Below, piece by piece: positions 41,361 to 50,780 of a stretch of DNA of 64,000 nucleotides. Position 1 is the first letter of the stretch; each line of letters begins with the position of its first letter. The notes under the pieces were generated by a model. The model was not told the DNA's origin. It searched no databases and saw only the letters and a list, made by a program, of their open reading frames with translations. The position numbers and the translations under genes are program-made. Origin of the DNA: Fulvimarina sp. (GTDB lineage Bacteria > Pseudomonadota > Alphaproteobacteria > Rhizobiales > Rhizobiaceae); the NCBI GenBank assembly GCA_002700095.1, contig PACL01000059.1:252552-316551 (forward strand). Direction: 5' to 3'.

Positions 41361-43000
41361 GGGTCTGACGCACTTTCGATGACGATCAGGCGGCGCCGAG
41401 CAAGCGGGCCTCGAGAAGATCAAGCTTGGCGCGCCCGTACATTTGCCGCTTCACGAGCTTGAGCTTGTTCACCTGGCCTTCCGTCTGGCCGTTCGACCAC
41501 GGTTCGGTAATCGCACCCTGCACTGCGGATGCATCCTTACTGATGCCGCGAGCGAAGGACGCCAACAAACTTCCCTCGGCATCGTGAATCCAGGACGAAA
41601 GATCCCCGACTTCTCGACTGCGGATCATGGCATGAAACCGGTCGATCAACTCTCTCGCCTTGGCCAGGTTGGGCACTCCGGCTTCGATCGCGGCGACCGT
41701 GACCGTCTCGGTCTTCGTCAAATGATCTCGCTTCAGCGTCATCAGACGGGCAATGGCTCTCGCGGACGGGGTCCTTCGAAGCTCAGATCCTGAGATTTGC
41801 TCTGATCGTCTGCGTCGCGTGGCCCACTCACCAACAACCCGCAGCGAACCCCTGAACCCTTGGCTGCGAAGACGACGCCAGAGTTCGGCGCCGTTCCGGC
41901 AGCCTGCTTCCCACTGGGCGTCGAGATAAGGAAGGTGCGGGTCGAGCGATCCCTGTCGCGTGCGGAATAGATCGGTGCGCTCGCCGCGGACAATCTGGCG
42001 AACCAGTTTCCGGCTCCGACCTGTTTGCCGAACGATCTCCTTGATCGTGATGCCGCTCGCCGCGAGGCTTGCGACCACCCCGTTCATCTCCTCGCGCCGC
42101 AGATAGCCTTCGTACTGGATCCGCTCCGCCGAAGTCAGGAGCTTCGGGTCGATCGTCGTCGCTCCGAGAGCGGCCCGGATTGGCTTCATCGAGTTCCTCA
42201 CCGTGGCGAGGAAGGCCGCGCTGGCATTCTCCATCAAGCGCCACCGGTCCGCGACCTGCACCACTTCTGGCAATGCGAGCGCCGCTGCCTCACCATAGCC
42301 GCCACCACGGTCGCGTGAGACAATGCGGATCTCTGGATGATCGGCCAGCCATGCCGCGACCGTGGCGATCTCCCGGTCCGGCAGAATCTTGACGATCTGT
42401 CGCCGCTCGAGGTCACAGATAATCGAGCCATAACAGTGGTTCCGGCGGAACGCGAAGTCGTCGATGCCAACGGCCCTCAGGGGATCGTCTCGCTGTTGCG
42501 CCCGGCGCCGGACAACACGGAGCAGCGTGTCATTGCTGACTGGCATCATTAAACGCTCGGCGAAGCTGGCTGCCGGACGACCGCCGAGCGCAAGACCGAG
42601 ATAGTGGACTATGCACTCCATCCGGCCCGTGCGGCGCGCTCGTTCGGGGACCGTGTCACCGAAGCGTTCGGCAAAGATCTTGCGCCGGCAGGTGCCAACG
42701 TCGCACCGGAAACGGCGGGTGACCAGACGCAGCCGAACCACTCGCCCCGCTGCCGGCAAGTCCGTCACGCCTCGAATGTATCGGCTATGCACGCGGCTTG
42801 CGCGCGATGAGCAAGAGGGGCACACCGCCTGCCTGTTCCGGGCGGATGCGGTTACGATGAGGGCCCCTTCACAGGCTTCAAACTGCTCGACCGAGAGCCC
42901 GGCCGGAATGAGCGATGACAGCGAAATAGCGTTCGACATGGCGATCTCCTTCATGAATCGCCAGTCCGCTCCTCAACTGCATCAGATATGAGTCAGACCC
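41361..43000 (-). mobile_element. ISL3-family element, ends GGGTCTGAC..., AATTTT direct repeats at 41355-41360 and 43001-43006
   Basis: TIR gggtctgacgca / gggtctgactca; transposase inside. Confidence 0.82.
41386..42954 (-). CDS. ISL3-family transposase
   Basis: 'AVCPSCSSRASRVHSRYIRGVTDLPAAGRVVRLRLVTRRFRCDVGTCRRKIFAERF', 'VGIDDFAFRRNHCYGSIICDLERRQIVKILPDREIATVAAWLADHPEIRIVSRDRGGGYGEAAALALP'. Confidence 0.95.
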   Translation of the reverse strand: MKEIAMSNAISLSSLIPAGLSVEQFEACEGALIVTASARNRQAVCPSCSSRASRVHSRYIRGVTDLPAAGRVVRLRLVTRRFRCDVGTCRRKIFAERFGDTVPERARRTGRMECIVHYLGLALGGRPAASFAERLMMPVSNDTLLRVVRRRAQQRDDPLRAVGIDDFAFRRNHCYGSIICDLERRQIVKILPDREIATVAAWLADHPEIRIVSRDRGGGYGEAAALALPEVVQVADRWRLMENASAAFLATVRNSMKPIRAALGATTIDPKLLTSAERIQYEGYLRREEMNGVVASLAASGITIKEIVRQTGRSRKLVRQIVRGERTDLFRTRQGSLDPHLPYLDAQWEAGCRNGAELWRRLRSQGFRGSLRVVGEWATRRRRSEQISGSELRRTPSARAIARLMTLKRDHLTKTETVTVAAIEAGVPNLAKARELIDRFHAMIRSREVGDLSSWIHDAEGSLLASFARGISKDASAVQGAITEPWSNGQTEGQVNKLKLVKRQMYGRAKLDLLEARLLGAA

Positions 43001-43039
43001 AATTTTGGACGCCGATCGGGGGTCAATTTTGAAGGCCGT

Positions 43040-43369
43040 TTGACAGGTGATCTGCCTCGTCACCCCAGCCAGCTTTATGAAGCATTCCTGGAAGGACTAG
43101 TGCTGTTCGCAATCCTGGCCGTGCTCGCGCACAGACCGTCGCTTCGCAGGCGGCCCGGAATAATCACGGGTGTCTTCCTGCTCGGGTACGGGCTGAGCCG
43201 GATCACCGTGGAGCTGTTCCGCATGCCCGATCCTCAGCTCGGATTTCTCTATGGTGGGCTAACAATGGGTCAGATCCTGTCGTTGCCGATGGTGCTTCTC
43301 GGAATACTCCTTGTCCTGTGGGGCCAGTACCGATCATCCCGTGAGCCGCGAACGAACGCAGTGGGGTAA
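43040..43369 (+). pseudogene. lgt: 3' fragment of prolipoprotein diacylglyceryl transferase (Lgt)
   Basis: '[94 protein letters not shown]'; N-terminal half missing next to IS sequence. Confidence 0.88.
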
Positions 43370-43376
43370 CGGGCGA

Positions 43377-44081
43377 ATGAGACCACATCGGTATCAAACC
43401 GTGCGCGCTGATGCCGGCCATCCGATCATCCTAGCCTCCGGGCCGGGACTCCGCCGAGTTGAGGAGACGCTGCAGATGAGCTTCTATCGTGAAAGCGTAT
43501 GCCCGTGCCTAACCCATCTAGCGATGAGAGCTGGCAGCCTGAGACCCTACCGCGAGGCTGTAACCCGCCAGGCGAGCGGGCGCGTTCTGGAGATCGGAGT
43601 CGGCTCAGGAGCAAATCTCGGTTTCTACAGAAACTCGCTGGAATGCGTCATAGGTATCGACCCAAGCGCAGGTATGCTTCGGCGGGCAGCGGCCATGGAC
43701 ACGCACATTCCCGTGATGCTGCTGCAATCGGCGGGAGAGGCTCTACCCTTAGAATCGGGCAGCTTTGATTGCGTCGTCTCGACCTGGACGTTGTGTTCAG
43801 TATCGGATCCCCGCCTTGTCTTGAAGGAGATTAGCCGTGTTCTGAAACCCGGCGGCCACTTCCTCTATGTCGAGCATGGCCGTTCGCCCGACGATAATGT
43901 TTCGCGGTGGCAGGACCGACTTAATCCCGCGTGGAATCGCTTCGCTGGCGGATGCCACATCAACCGCCCCATTTCGAAGATAGTCGCCGCAAGCAATCTC
44001 CGCAGAATATCCGACAGTAACGCTTACGCTTCGGGGCCGCGCCTGTTCGCGTACTTTTACCAAGGAGACGTTGTTCGCTGA
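43377..44081 (+). CDS. Class I SAM-dependent methyltransferase
   Basis: 'GRVLEIGVGSGANLGFYRNSLECVIGIDPSAGML', 'FDCVVSTWTLCSVSDPRLVLKEISRVLKPGGHFLYVEHGRS'; start uncertain. Confidence 0.9.
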   Translation: MRPHRYQTVRADAGHPIILASGPGLRRVEETLQMSFYRESVCPCLTHLAMRAGSLRPYREAVTRQASGRVLEIGVGSGANLGFYRNSLECVIGIDPSAGMLRRAAAMDTHIPVMLLQSAGEALPLESGSFDCVVSTWTLCSVSDPRLVLKEISRVLKPGGHFLYVEHGRSPDDNVSRWQDRLNPAWNRFAGGCHINRPISKIVAASNLRRISDSNAYASGPRLFAYFYQGDVVR

Positions 44082-44138
44082 GGCGCGTTCGCATCCAAGC
44101 ACGGACCCCATGTAACACGGCTTGTTAGGTGGCGGTCT

Positions 44139-44862
44139 ATGACCGACTATCTGCACGTTTTTGCTCTCCCTCGGATGCCCGCATTCGGCAACTTCACTGG
44201 TGGCGTGGTGGCCGAGCTGTTCCCGAGGTCCCGCGAGGATGCTGAACCACGCGCTCCATGCTGCCGCCGGGATCGTGATGTGCGTGGTCGCCGTCGAGCT
44301 GCAGGAGGCGCTCGGCGGTTCGCCGCCTCCCTGGGCCATCATCGTCGGCCTATGACTCGGCGGGTCCTTCTACGTCGTCCTGGGATGGATTGTCGATCGG
44401 TTCCAAGGCGGCGGCGAGGAAGTTGCGGGAGCCTGAATGATCTATGTCGCCGACGCGATTGACCTGTTCAGCGATGGCTCGATGATCGGTGTCGGCTCCG
44501 TCGTTTCACTCGGTCTGACGTGCATCCTCGCGCTCGGCCAGATCATGGCTGATGTGCCCGAAGACTTTGTCACCATCGCCAATCTCAAAGAAAAGGCGCG
44601 TCCCGCTGCCGCCGCATCCTCCTGTCCGCCTCCTACGTCATTCCCTGCCTCCTGGGCGCCAGCATCGACTACTGGCTGCTGCGGGCAGGCGAAACGTTGA
44701 AGCTTGCCGCCCTCGCCTTCAGCGCGGGTATCCTTCTCCTGGCCGCCGTCGAGGAGATGTTGGAGGAGGCGCAGGAGGCGTCCGAGGACACGCGCTATTC
44801 GGCCGCTTTCTCATCGACGGCTGTGCCCTGTTCACGCTGATCGCGTCGTATTTTGAAGGCTA
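44139..44862 (+). pseudogene. Frameshifted ZIP-family metal transporter remnant
   Basis: Pieces in different frames: 'MLNHALHAAAGIVMCVVAVELQEALGGSPPPWAIIVGL', 'IDLFSDGSMIGVGSVVSLGLTCILALGQIMADVPEDFVTIANLKEK', 'ILLSASYVIPCLLGASIDYWLLRAGETLKLAALAFSAGILLLAAVEEMLEEA'. Confidence 0.75.
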
Positions 44863-44979
44863 GCCCAACGAGAGCGCCTCGCTGGTCTGGCATTCGGCAG
44901 TCATACCACAGCCGCCCTGACTGATCGCCGCGCCCGCAAAATACGTCACTAACGCCGCCGACCACTCTAAGGCGCGGCA

Positions 44980-45333
44980 TCACCGGGCGCCGTAGTTCCC
45001 GCAAGCGTCGACGCCGCAGGCCGTCTCGCCTAGCAACTCATCGGCGAGGACCAGCAGCTCGTTGAGACGCGGATCGCTTAGGCGGTAATGAACGAAGCGC
45101 CCGCGCTGCTCGCCGGCGACGAGACCGCATTCACTGAGGCACCGCAGATGGTTGGACGCGTTCGATTGCGACAGGCCGGTGATCGCGACGATCTCGCCCA
45201 CGGACAAGGACCCCGCGCGCAAGGCGTCCAGGATCGACAGGCGCGAGGCGTCTGCCAACCCCCGGAACAATTTCGTCCGTAGGGCAACGGTCGGAAGATC
45301 GACCCGCTCGATCAGTTCGGCATCGCTCGACAT
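44980..45333 (-). CDS. ArsR/SmtB family metalloregulator
   Basis: 'KLFRGLADASRLSILDALRAGSLSVGEIVAITGLSQSNASNHLRCLSECGLVAGEQRGRFVHYRLSDPRLNELL', C-terminal 'CGVDACG'. Confidence 0.92.
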   Translation of the reverse strand: MSSDAELIERVDLPTVALRTKLFRGLADASRLSILDALRAGSLSVGEIVAITGLSQSNASNHLRCLSECGLVAGEQRGRFVHYRLSDPRLNELLVLADELLGETACGVDACGNYGAR

Positions 45334-45374
45334 ATCAGTCACGAATGATATATAGCCATTTTCGATCAGGGAAG

Positions 45375-46271
45375 ATGGCCGTGAGCGTAGCAGCTTCAAC
45401 GAATGATGCCGAGACGGCGCGTTACCGCGTCACCGGCATGGATTGCCCCACCTGCGCGGCGAAGATCGAGAAGGCGGTGCGTTCGGTCGGGGTCGAGGAT
45501 GTGAAGGTCTCGACGGCCACGCAGATCATGACGCTGCACGTGAATGATCCCAATGCCCGTCTTCCGGAGGTTGAGCGCGCCGTGACAGGAATCGGCTATA
45601 GGCTCGATCGCCTGGACGCGCCGAGTCTCCACGCCGAAGGCGACATTGACGACCTACCGAAGGACCTTTCCCACATCACGCCGGCCTACAAGCGGGCGCT
45701 CTGGATCGTCGTGGTGCTCAATGTCGGCTACGGCGTCATTGAGATGTTCGGCGGCTTCCTATCAGGATCGCAGGCGCTCAAGGCCGATGCGCTCGACTTC
45801 CTGGGCGATGGCCTGATCACCTTCCTCGGCATCCTCGCTATCGGGTGGAGCCTTGTTTGGCGCGCCCGGTCGGCCCTGATACAGGGGCTGTTTCTTGGCG
45901 CGCTTGGTCTCGGGGTTCTCGCCAATACCGCCTATCGCGTGCTGGTGCAGCAACAGCCCGAAGCCGAGCTGATGGGTCTGTTCGCGGTGATTGCGCTCGT
46001 CGTCAATGTGGTCGCGGTACTTCCGCTGCTGCCTCACCGGACCGGCGACGCCAATGTCCGCGCGGTTTGGCTGTTCTCGCGTAACGATGCGATTGGCAAC
46101 GCCGCCGTCGTCGTTGCGGCGGGGCTGGTGGCCTGGACCGCCTCTCCCTGGCCTGACCTTGTTGTCGCCGTCGTGATCGCCGGGCTGTTCCTGCAATCCT
46201 CCTGGTCGATCATCCGGGATGCACGCGCGGACCTGCGGGAAGCCGCCGCGGCCAGCGGCGCCAAAGCCTGA
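45375..46271 (+). CDS. HMA-domain/CDF-like cation transporter fusion
   Basis: N-terminal 'RYRVTGMDCPTCAAKIEKAVRSVGVEDVKVSTATQIMTLHV' (HMA CxxC) fused to CDF-like TM domain 'LNVGYGVIEMFGGFLSGSQALKADALDFLGDGLITFLGI'. Confidence 0.88.
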   Translation: MAVSVAASTNDAETARYRVTGMDCPTCAAKIEKAVRSVGVEDVKVSTATQIMTLHVNDPNARLPEVERAVTGIGYRLDRLDAPSLHAEGDIDDLPKDLSHITPAYKRALWIVVVLNVGYGVIEMFGGFLSGSQALKADALDFLGDGLITFLGILAIGWSLVWRARSALIQGLFLGALGLGVLANTAYRVLVQQQPEAELMGLFAVIALVVNVVAVLPLLPHRTGDANVRAVWLFSRNDAIGNAAVVVAAGLVAWTASPWPDLVVAVVIAGLFLQSSWSIIRDARADLREAAAASGAKA

Positions 46272-46287
46272 CGGAGGTGCTGCTGTA

Positions 46288-47034
46288 GTGGACTTCTCCG
46301 GCATCGGCATAGCCACGGCCTTTGCCGCGGGCGTCGTTTCCTTTCTATCGCCTTGCGTGCTGCCGCTCGTGCCGGGCTACGTCTCCTATGTCGCCGGGCG
46401 CACGATTAGCCCGGATGGGCTTGCAAGCAGTGGGGGAAGTCTCAAGGAGACAGGTCGTACACTTGGCCTGAGCCTTTGTTTCGTGCTCGGCTTCACCACC
46501 GTCTTCGTCCTGCTCGGAGCCAGCGCGACGGCCCTGAGCGGGCTTTTGCGCACGCACCTCTATGAAGCCAACCTGATCGGTGGCGTGATCGTCATCGTCT
46601 TCGGCCTGTTCACGACCGGCCTAGTGCCCATGCCCTGGCTCGAGCGCGATGTGAGATTTCATTCAGGCCCACATCACGGCGGCCCTTGGGCGAGCTATCT
46701 CCTCGGTTTGGCCTTCGCTTTCGGCTGGACACCCTGCATCGGGCCGGTCCTCGGCGCCATCCTGGGACTTTCGGCCGTAAACGCCACCGCCGGAAGTGGA
46801 ACAGCGCTCCTGGCCGTCTATTCGCTCGGTCTCGGCCTTCCCTTCATCCTCGCCGCCCTGTTCATGCGCGGCTTCATGGCGCGGATGACGGCCATGCGCA
46901 GAACAGGCCGGGTTCTGAAGATCGTCGCTGGCGGGATCATGGTGGTCATGGGCATCGCGATGATCACTGGCCATCTCACAAACTTTGCGATCTGGCTCCT
47001 CCAGACGTTTCCGGCGCTTGGACGTATCGGATGA
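46288..47034 (+). CDS. ccdA: CcdA/DsbD-type cytochrome c biogenesis membrane protein
   Basis: 'AAGVVSFLSPCVLPLVPGYVSYVAG', 'LLGLAFAFGWTPCIGPVLGAILGL'; GTG start. Confidence 0.93.
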   Translation: MDFSGIGIATAFAAGVVSFLSPCVLPLVPGYVSYVAGRTISPDGLASSGGSLKETGRTLGLSLCFVLGFTTVFVLLGASATALSGLLRTHLYEANLIGGVIVIVFGLFTTGLVPMPWLERDVRFHSGPHHGGPWASYLLGLAFAFGWTPCIGPVLGAILGLSAVNATAGSGTALLAVYSLGLGLPFILAALFMRGFMARMTAMRRTGRVLKIVAGGIMVVMGIAMITGHLTNFAIWLLQTFPALGRIG

Positions 47035-47086
47035 GCGCAATCGCGATGTTACCGAGCGCGCAAGGCGGCCTGGAAGTGGAGGCGAA

Positions 47087-48088
47087 ATGAGCGTTTGGAT
47101 CTGGGTAGTGGTTCTGCTTGTAGCCGTCTATGCCGCGCATTGGGGGTCGGAGCACCTCGCCGACCCCTTCAAGAAGGTGCGCCGGCAATGGGGTATCTCG
47201 GCCGCAGCAGGTGGCTCGCTGATCGGCATCGCGACCGCCAGCCCGGAGGTCGGAATCAACATTACGAGCGCGGTCCGGGACGCATCCGGCATCGGTCTCG
47301 GCGCTGTCCTCGGATCGACCGTGATCGGCATTCCGACCCTCGTCACGATCGGCTATCTGGCGACCCGCAAGCGCGATCTCCCCAATGATCCCGGTCACGA
47401 CCGGCACCTGCAAGAGCACCTTCTGCGGGTCGATCCGGCTGCTGTGGGCGTGCAGGCGCTGCCTTACCTCGGAATCCTCGTCCTGCTCGCCGTGCTGACT
47501 TTGCCCGCGGCCTGGCGCGGCCTTCAGCCGATCGACGGTTGGCTGCTGTTCGCCGCCTATATCGCTTACCTCGCCCAAGCGTTCCTGCGCGGACGCGGAG
47601 AAGGTGAGCAGGTCGACTGGTCAAAGCGCGAGATCTGGCTCGCCGTTGCCGGCGTGTTGGTGCTCGCGCTGGGCGCCTATTTTACCGTCATCGCCACCCA
47701 GAACATCGTCAAGGCGCTCGGCATCTCGGCGATCGTTGGCGGTCTTTTCATCACTGCACCTGTGGCGGCCCTGCCAGAAGCCTTTGCGGCCTGGACCGTC
47801 GCCCGGTCCGGCCAGATCACGCCGGCGCTCACCAACATCATTGGCGACCACGCCATGGCCGTGACCGTGGGGTTCCTGCCTCTGGCGCTGGTCGGGACCT
47901 CCATCGAGAACTTTCATCTGTTTTGGGTCAGCTTCGTCTTCGTCGCGCTTATGCCTGTGCTCTATGCCGCCTTCATCCGCTGGGGCGGCTCCGAGCCCGG
48001 ATTCCGGCGCTGGCAGGTCTTCGCTCTGGTCGGCACCTATGTGGTTTACGTGCTGATCGTCCTCTTCTGGGTTCTCAAGGTCTTCTGA
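47087..48088 (+). CDS. Sodium/calcium exchanger family membrane protein (CaCA)
   Basis: 'GISAAAGGSLIGIATASPEVGINITSAVRDASGIGLGAVLGSTVIGIPTLV' and second repeat 'ISAIVGGLFITAPVAALPEAFAAWTVARSGQITPALTNIIGDHAMAV'. Confidence 0.85.
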   Translation: MSVWIWVVVLLVAVYAAHWGSEHLADPFKKVRRQWGISAAAGGSLIGIATASPEVGINITSAVRDASGIGLGAVLGSTVIGIPTLVTIGYLATRKRDLPNDPGHDRHLQEHLLRVDPAAVGVQALPYLGILVLLAVLTLPAAWRGLQPIDGWLLFAAYIAYLAQAFLRGRGEGEQVDWSKREIWLAVAGVLVLALGAYFTVIATQNIVKALGISAIVGGLFITAPVAALPEAFAAWTVARSGQITPALTNIIGDHAMAVTVGFLPLALVGTSIENFHLFWVSFVFVALMPVLYAAFIRWGGSEPGFRRWQVFALVGTYVVYVLIVLFWVLKVF

Positions 48089-48615
48089 TGGTGCAGACGC
48101 AAACAGCCCCGCATACGTCCGCCTCCATGCTGCGGCTGGGGTTGCCCATTGCCGCCGCCTGGTTCCTGATCGATCAGGTCAGCAAATGGTGGATCATCAA
48201 TAGCGTGATGCAGCCGCCTCGGGTGATCCCGGTGACCGAGTTCTTCAACCTGGTCCTCTGGCACAATACCGGCGTGAGCTTCGGGCTTTTCGGCGACACA
48301 TCACCTTGGATGCTGATGACTTTCACGCTGGCGATGGTCATCGGTCTCATCATTTGGCTGATGCGCGCCGCAAACCGCCTGACCGCCATTGCGCTGGGGC
48401 TCATCATCGGCGGCGCTCTCGCCAACATCCTTGATCGCCTGCGGCATGGCGCAGTCACCGACTTTCTGGATTTTTACGTCGCTGCCTATCACTGGCCGGC
48501 TTTCAACCTCGCCGATGTGGGGATCGTGAGCGGCGTCAGCCTTCTGCTGCTCGAAAGTGTATGGCCGAGGGGCGAGGGGAGGGTGCGCAAGGCTGACCCG
48601 AACTCCATCCGATGA
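48088..48615 (+). CDS. lspA: Lipoprotein signal peptidase II
   Basis: 'FFNLVLWHNTGVSFGLFGD', 'IIGGALANILDRLRHGAVTDFLDFYVAAYHWPAFNLADVGI'. Confidence 0.96.
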   Translation: MVQTQTAPHTSASMLRLGLPIAAAWFLIDQVSKWWIINSVMQPPRVIPVTEFFNLVLWHNTGVSFGLFGDTSPWMLMTFTLAMVIGLIIWLMRAANRLTAIALGLIIGGALANILDRLRHGAVTDFLDFYVAAYHWPAFNLADVGIVSGVSLLLLESVWPRGEGRVRKADPNSIR

Positions 48616-48625
48616 AGGCGCTCTG

Positions 48626-49891
48626 ATGCCGCAACTTCCCCGTGATACCCGACCAGACGCAACGCTCTCGCTTCTCGCTGACCCCTACAGGTTCATCTCG
48701 AAGCAGTGTCGGGCGTATGGATCGGACCTGTTCGAGACCCGGCTTATGCTGCAGAAGGCGACCTGCATGACAGGGCCGGAGGCAGCCAGGCTCTTCTACG
48801 ACCAAAGTCGATTCATGCGACATGGCGCCATGATCGGGCGCATCCAGAAGACGCTGCTCGGAAAGCACGGCGTGCAGGGGCTGGACGACGAGGCCCACCG
48901 ACTGCGCAAGCAGATGTTCATGTCGCTGATGACGCCCGAGCGTATCGAAGTGCTGATGGCGATCACTGCGGAGGAGTGGCAGGCACGCGCTCGCCTATGG
49001 GCGCTGAGAAACGAGATTGTCCTTTACGACGAGCTTCACGAACTCCTGACAAGAGCGGCCTGCGCCTGGGCCGGGGTGCCGCTCCCCGAGTCTCAGGTTC
49101 GACAGCGAACACACGAGATCACGGCGCTGTTCGACGCCGCAGGATCAGTCGGCCCCGCGCACTGGCGGGCGCGGGGGGCGCGCAAGCGGGCCGATCGCTG
49201 GATCGAGAATATCGTCGGGCGGATCCGTTCCGGGCAAATCCGCCCGCCGGAAGGATCGGCTGCTTCGATCATTGCGGAGCATCGGGGCTCGAACGGCGAA
49301 CTGCTGAGCCCGCACGTTGCCGCTGTGGAACTCCTTAACGTGATCAGGCCGATCGTCGCCGTTGGCGTCTACATCACCTTCGTCGCCCATGCCCTCCACC
49401 AGTTTCCTGAATGCCGGCGCAAGCTCGAAGCTGGCGACGACACGAGCTTTACGGAAATGTTCGTCCAGGAGGTTCGGCGCTTCTACCCCTTCTTCCCCGC
49501 TGTCGCTGCGCTGGTGCGCCGCGATTTCGAGTGGGGGGGATACCGTTTCCCCCGTGGACGACGCGTAATCCTGGATCTTTACGGAACGAACCGCGACGCC
49601 AGGACGTGGGACGAGCCTGAGGCGTTTCAACCAGAGCGATTTCGCAAATGGGACGGAAACCCCTTCAACTTTATTCCCCAAGGCGGCGGGGATCACGATT
49701 TGGATCACCGCTGCCCAGGCGAGTGGATCACGATAGGGCTCATGAGTCAGGCGACGAAGGTTCTGTCTAGGCACATCGAATACGACGTGCCGGAGCAGGA
49801 TCTTCGGATCGACTATTCCAGGCTGCCGGCCCTGCCCCGAAGCCGGTTCATCATCTGCCGAGTAAAGGAGAATGCGAACGATCCTATCTAG
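48626..49891 (+). CDS. Cytochrome P450, CYP152-like fatty acid peroxygenase
   Basis: Heme loop 'FNFIPQGGGDHDLDHRCPGEWITIGLM' and I-helix Arg-Pro 'LLNVIRPIVAVGVYITFVAHAL', both CYP152 hallmarks. Confidence 0.9.
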   Translation: MPQLPRDTRPDATLSLLADPYRFISKQCRAYGSDLFETRLMLQKATCMTGPEAARLFYDQSRFMRHGAMIGRIQKTLLGKHGVQGLDDEAHRLRKQMFMSLMTPERIEVLMAITAEEWQARARLWALRNEIVLYDELHELLTRAACAWAGVPLPESQVRQRTHEITALFDAAGSVGPAHWRARGARKRADRWIENIVGRIRSGQIRPPEGSAASIIAEHRGSNGELLSPHVAAVELLNVIRPIVAVGVYITFVAHALHQFPECRRKLEAGDDTSFTEMFVQEVRRFYPFFPAVAALVRRDFEWGGYRFPRGRRVILDLYGTNRDARTWDEPEAFQPERFRKWDGNPFNFIPQGGGDHDLDHRCPGEWITIGLMSQATKVLSRHIEYDVPEQDLRIDYSRLPALPRSRFIICRVKENANDPI

Positions 49892-50780
49892 CGCCGAGCT
49901 GGACACCCGCAAGAATCTGGCCTGGGAGCAGCGGTCGTTTTTCGGGCTCTCGGAGCATCTGGAACGCCTGAGCAAGAACGGCGATCCGCTTGAGACGCTC
50001 GAGACGACCGTGGATTTCGAGCATCTCCGCGGCTGGTTGGTCGAGGGGCTAGGCTACGGCGATGGCTCCAAAGGCGGGCGGCCGCCGTTCGACCCCGTAG
50101 CGATGTTCAAGGCGTTGATCCTGCAGGCGCAACACAACCTCTCCGACGCGCGCATGGAATTCATGATCCGTGACCGGCTTTCCTGGATGCGATTCCTTGG
50201 GTTCGACCTGGGCGCTCCGACACCGGACGAGAACACCATCCGGCACTTTCGCAACAGGCTGACCGAGACGGGAACTTTGAAGCGGCTGATGAAGGCCTTC
50301 GACTGGCAACTGCAGAAGAAGGGCTACGTCCCGATGGCTGGCCAGGTCGTCGACGCCTCGCTGGTTCCGGCGCCGAAGCAACGCAACACCGAGGGCGAGA
50401 AGGCGGCGATCAAGGCCGGAGAGTCCGCCGGCGAAATCTGGACCAACGAGCCGGCCAAGGCGGCTCAGAAGGATGTCGACGCCCGCTGGACGCTGAAGAT
50501 CGGCGGCAAGGTTCGCTATCGCCCGGACGGTACGCCGCTGCCGATGATCGCGACGCCGGTCTTTGGCTACAAGTCCCACATCAGCATCGACCAGCGCTTC
50601 GGCTTCATCCGCGAGAGCGCGGTTACCTCTGCGGCGGCCCCGGACGGACGGCAACTTCGGCATCTCGTGAGCCGACAGAACACCGGTTCGCAAGTCTGGG
50701 CCGACAGCGCCTATCGTTCGGGGGAGAACGAGAAGTGGCTAGAGAGCGTCCGCATAAACGGGTTCAGCGAGGTGGCGTAA
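49872..50780 (+). pseudogene. Truncated IS5-family transposase
   Basis: 'GSKGGRPPFDPVAMFKALILQAQHNLSDARMEFMIRDRLSWMRFLGFDLGAPTPDENTIRHFRNRL'; homologous to 54631-55710 but stops after 'RSGENEKWLES'. Confidence 0.88.
49901..50741 (+). mobile_element. IS5-family element copy 1, right part removed/interrupted by the IS427-type element
   Basis: Left end ggacacccgcaagaatctggcc resembles TIR of the 54558-55853 IS (ggacacctcgaagaactggc); transposase truncated. Confidence 0.78.
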
